A program made the position numbers and the translations under genes. The notes under the pieces were generated by a model, which was not told where the DNA came from, made no database searches, and saw only the letters and a program-made list of their open reading frames with translations. From Candidatus Cloacimonadota bacterium (GTDB taxonomy: Bacteria > Cloacimonadota > Cloacimonadia > Cloacimonadales > Cloacimonadaceae), in contig JAQVMI010000120.1 of NCBI GenBank assembly GCA_028703735.1, forward strand, positions 1-6,146: a stretch of DNA of 6,146 nt, written 5' to 3'. Shown here one piece after another: positions 5,741 to 6,146 of the stretch. The first letter of the stretch is position 1, and every line of letters starts with the position of its first letter.

Positions 5741-6146
5741 ATGAAAAAGATAAAGCTACTATTCAAAATTGGGTATGCCTATCATAAGGCTGCCTTCGAT
5801 CCGATTATCGAATTACTGCTAAACAACCCGAATTATGACGTTTGGTTTTCCTTGGACATGGAGACCATCAAACGCTTCATTTTCGAGTTTCCCTATCGTG
5901 ACAAGATAATTGAAGATTGGGTAAAGCTGGGATATCGCTTTACGCAGGAAACCCGCGGTTTTGATATAGTAATAGCAGGTGATACTTTACGTAATGCGGA
6001 AGCTTATGGAAAAACCTTACTTATCTTCCTGAATCATGGCACCGGCATAAAGAACATCCTTTACCGTAATCTGGCAAAAGCAAAGGGACATAAATATCAG
6101 ATATTTGTGGAGGGAACTCACAGAGTAGATTCGCTTACCTCCTGTC
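5741..6146 (+). CDS. CDP-glycerol glycerophosphotransferase-like protein, 5' part
   Basis: An open frame from ATG 5741 runs off the window, giving 135 visible residues. An in-frame TAG at 5732 excludes an earlier start. No clear ribosome binding site precedes the ATG. The visible part resembles the N-terminal Rossmann-like domain of the CDP-glycerol glycerophosphotransferase (Glyphos_transf) superfamily: a first strand KIKLLFKIG, GYAYHKAAFDPIIELL (11-26), FDIVIAGD (74-81), and FLNHGTGIK (96-104), which corresponds to the family's HGT-x-x-K motif, then FVEGTHRVDSL (122-132). No signal peptide is seen. Such enzymes add polyol-phosphate groups to envelope polymers or lipids. Its place after ino1 suggests the product may involve inositol phosphate, but this is inference. 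The catalytic C-terminal domain is outside the window. Confidence 0.65.
   Translation, partial: MKKIKLLFKIGYAYHKAAFDPIIELLLNNPNYDVWFSLDMETIKRFIFEFPYRDKIIEDWVKLGYRFTQETRGFDIVIAGDTLRNAEAYGKTLLIFLNHGTGIKNILYRNLAKAKGHKYQIFVEGTHRVDSLTSC

Overview
The window reads as a chromosomal stretch of a bacterium from the FCB / Candidatus Cloacimonadota neighbourhood. This is an inference from protein flavour: a TrmD with a GHYKEIDQR loop, a RimM with a degenerate N-terminus, an Ino1 of the GLGAVSTT type, and a secreted-type FGE-sulfatase domain protein. It was not confirmed by any database search. The sequence looks moderately AT-leaning and densely coded, with clear AGGAG-type ribosome binding sites on most genes.

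Layout. (1) Bases 1-501, plus strand: the 3' end of an FGE-sulfatase (SUMF1-like) domain gene that starts before the window. (2) A long minus-strand block from 3987 down to 528. Read in its own direction it is rpsP (S16), khpA (KH-domain RNA chaperone), rimM, trmD, a structured leader of about 285 bases, rplS (L19), a strong terminator, an intergenic element of nested inverted repeats, ogt (alkylated-DNA repair) and acpS (holo-ACP synthase). (3) A divergent promoter region, 3988-4241. (4) Plus strand: a complete inositol-phosphate synthase gene (4242-5561), then a 179-base gap containing a compact nest of inverted repeats, then the 5' part of a CDP-glycerol glycerophosphotransferase-like gene that runs off the end.

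How the genes work together. rpsP-khpA-rimM-trmD-rplS is the classic ribosome assembly and tRNA modification cluster. The first four genes are tightly packed. rplS is separated by a leader that holds a weak terminator-like hairpin, a competing antiterminator-like hairpin and a possible own -10 element. ogt and acpS overlap by 4 bases and are probably translationally coupled. ino1 and its neighbour suggest synthesis of an inositol-phosphate- or polyol-phosphate-containing envelope component.

The least ordinary parts are non-coding: two elements of about 130-145 bases built of nested inverted repeats (1405-1537 and 5584-5727), a 14-base word shared between the first element and the rplS leader, and a perfect dyad inside the ino1 promoter. 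No CRISPR array, tRNA, rRNA or transposase gene was seen. No clear new protein system is visible.
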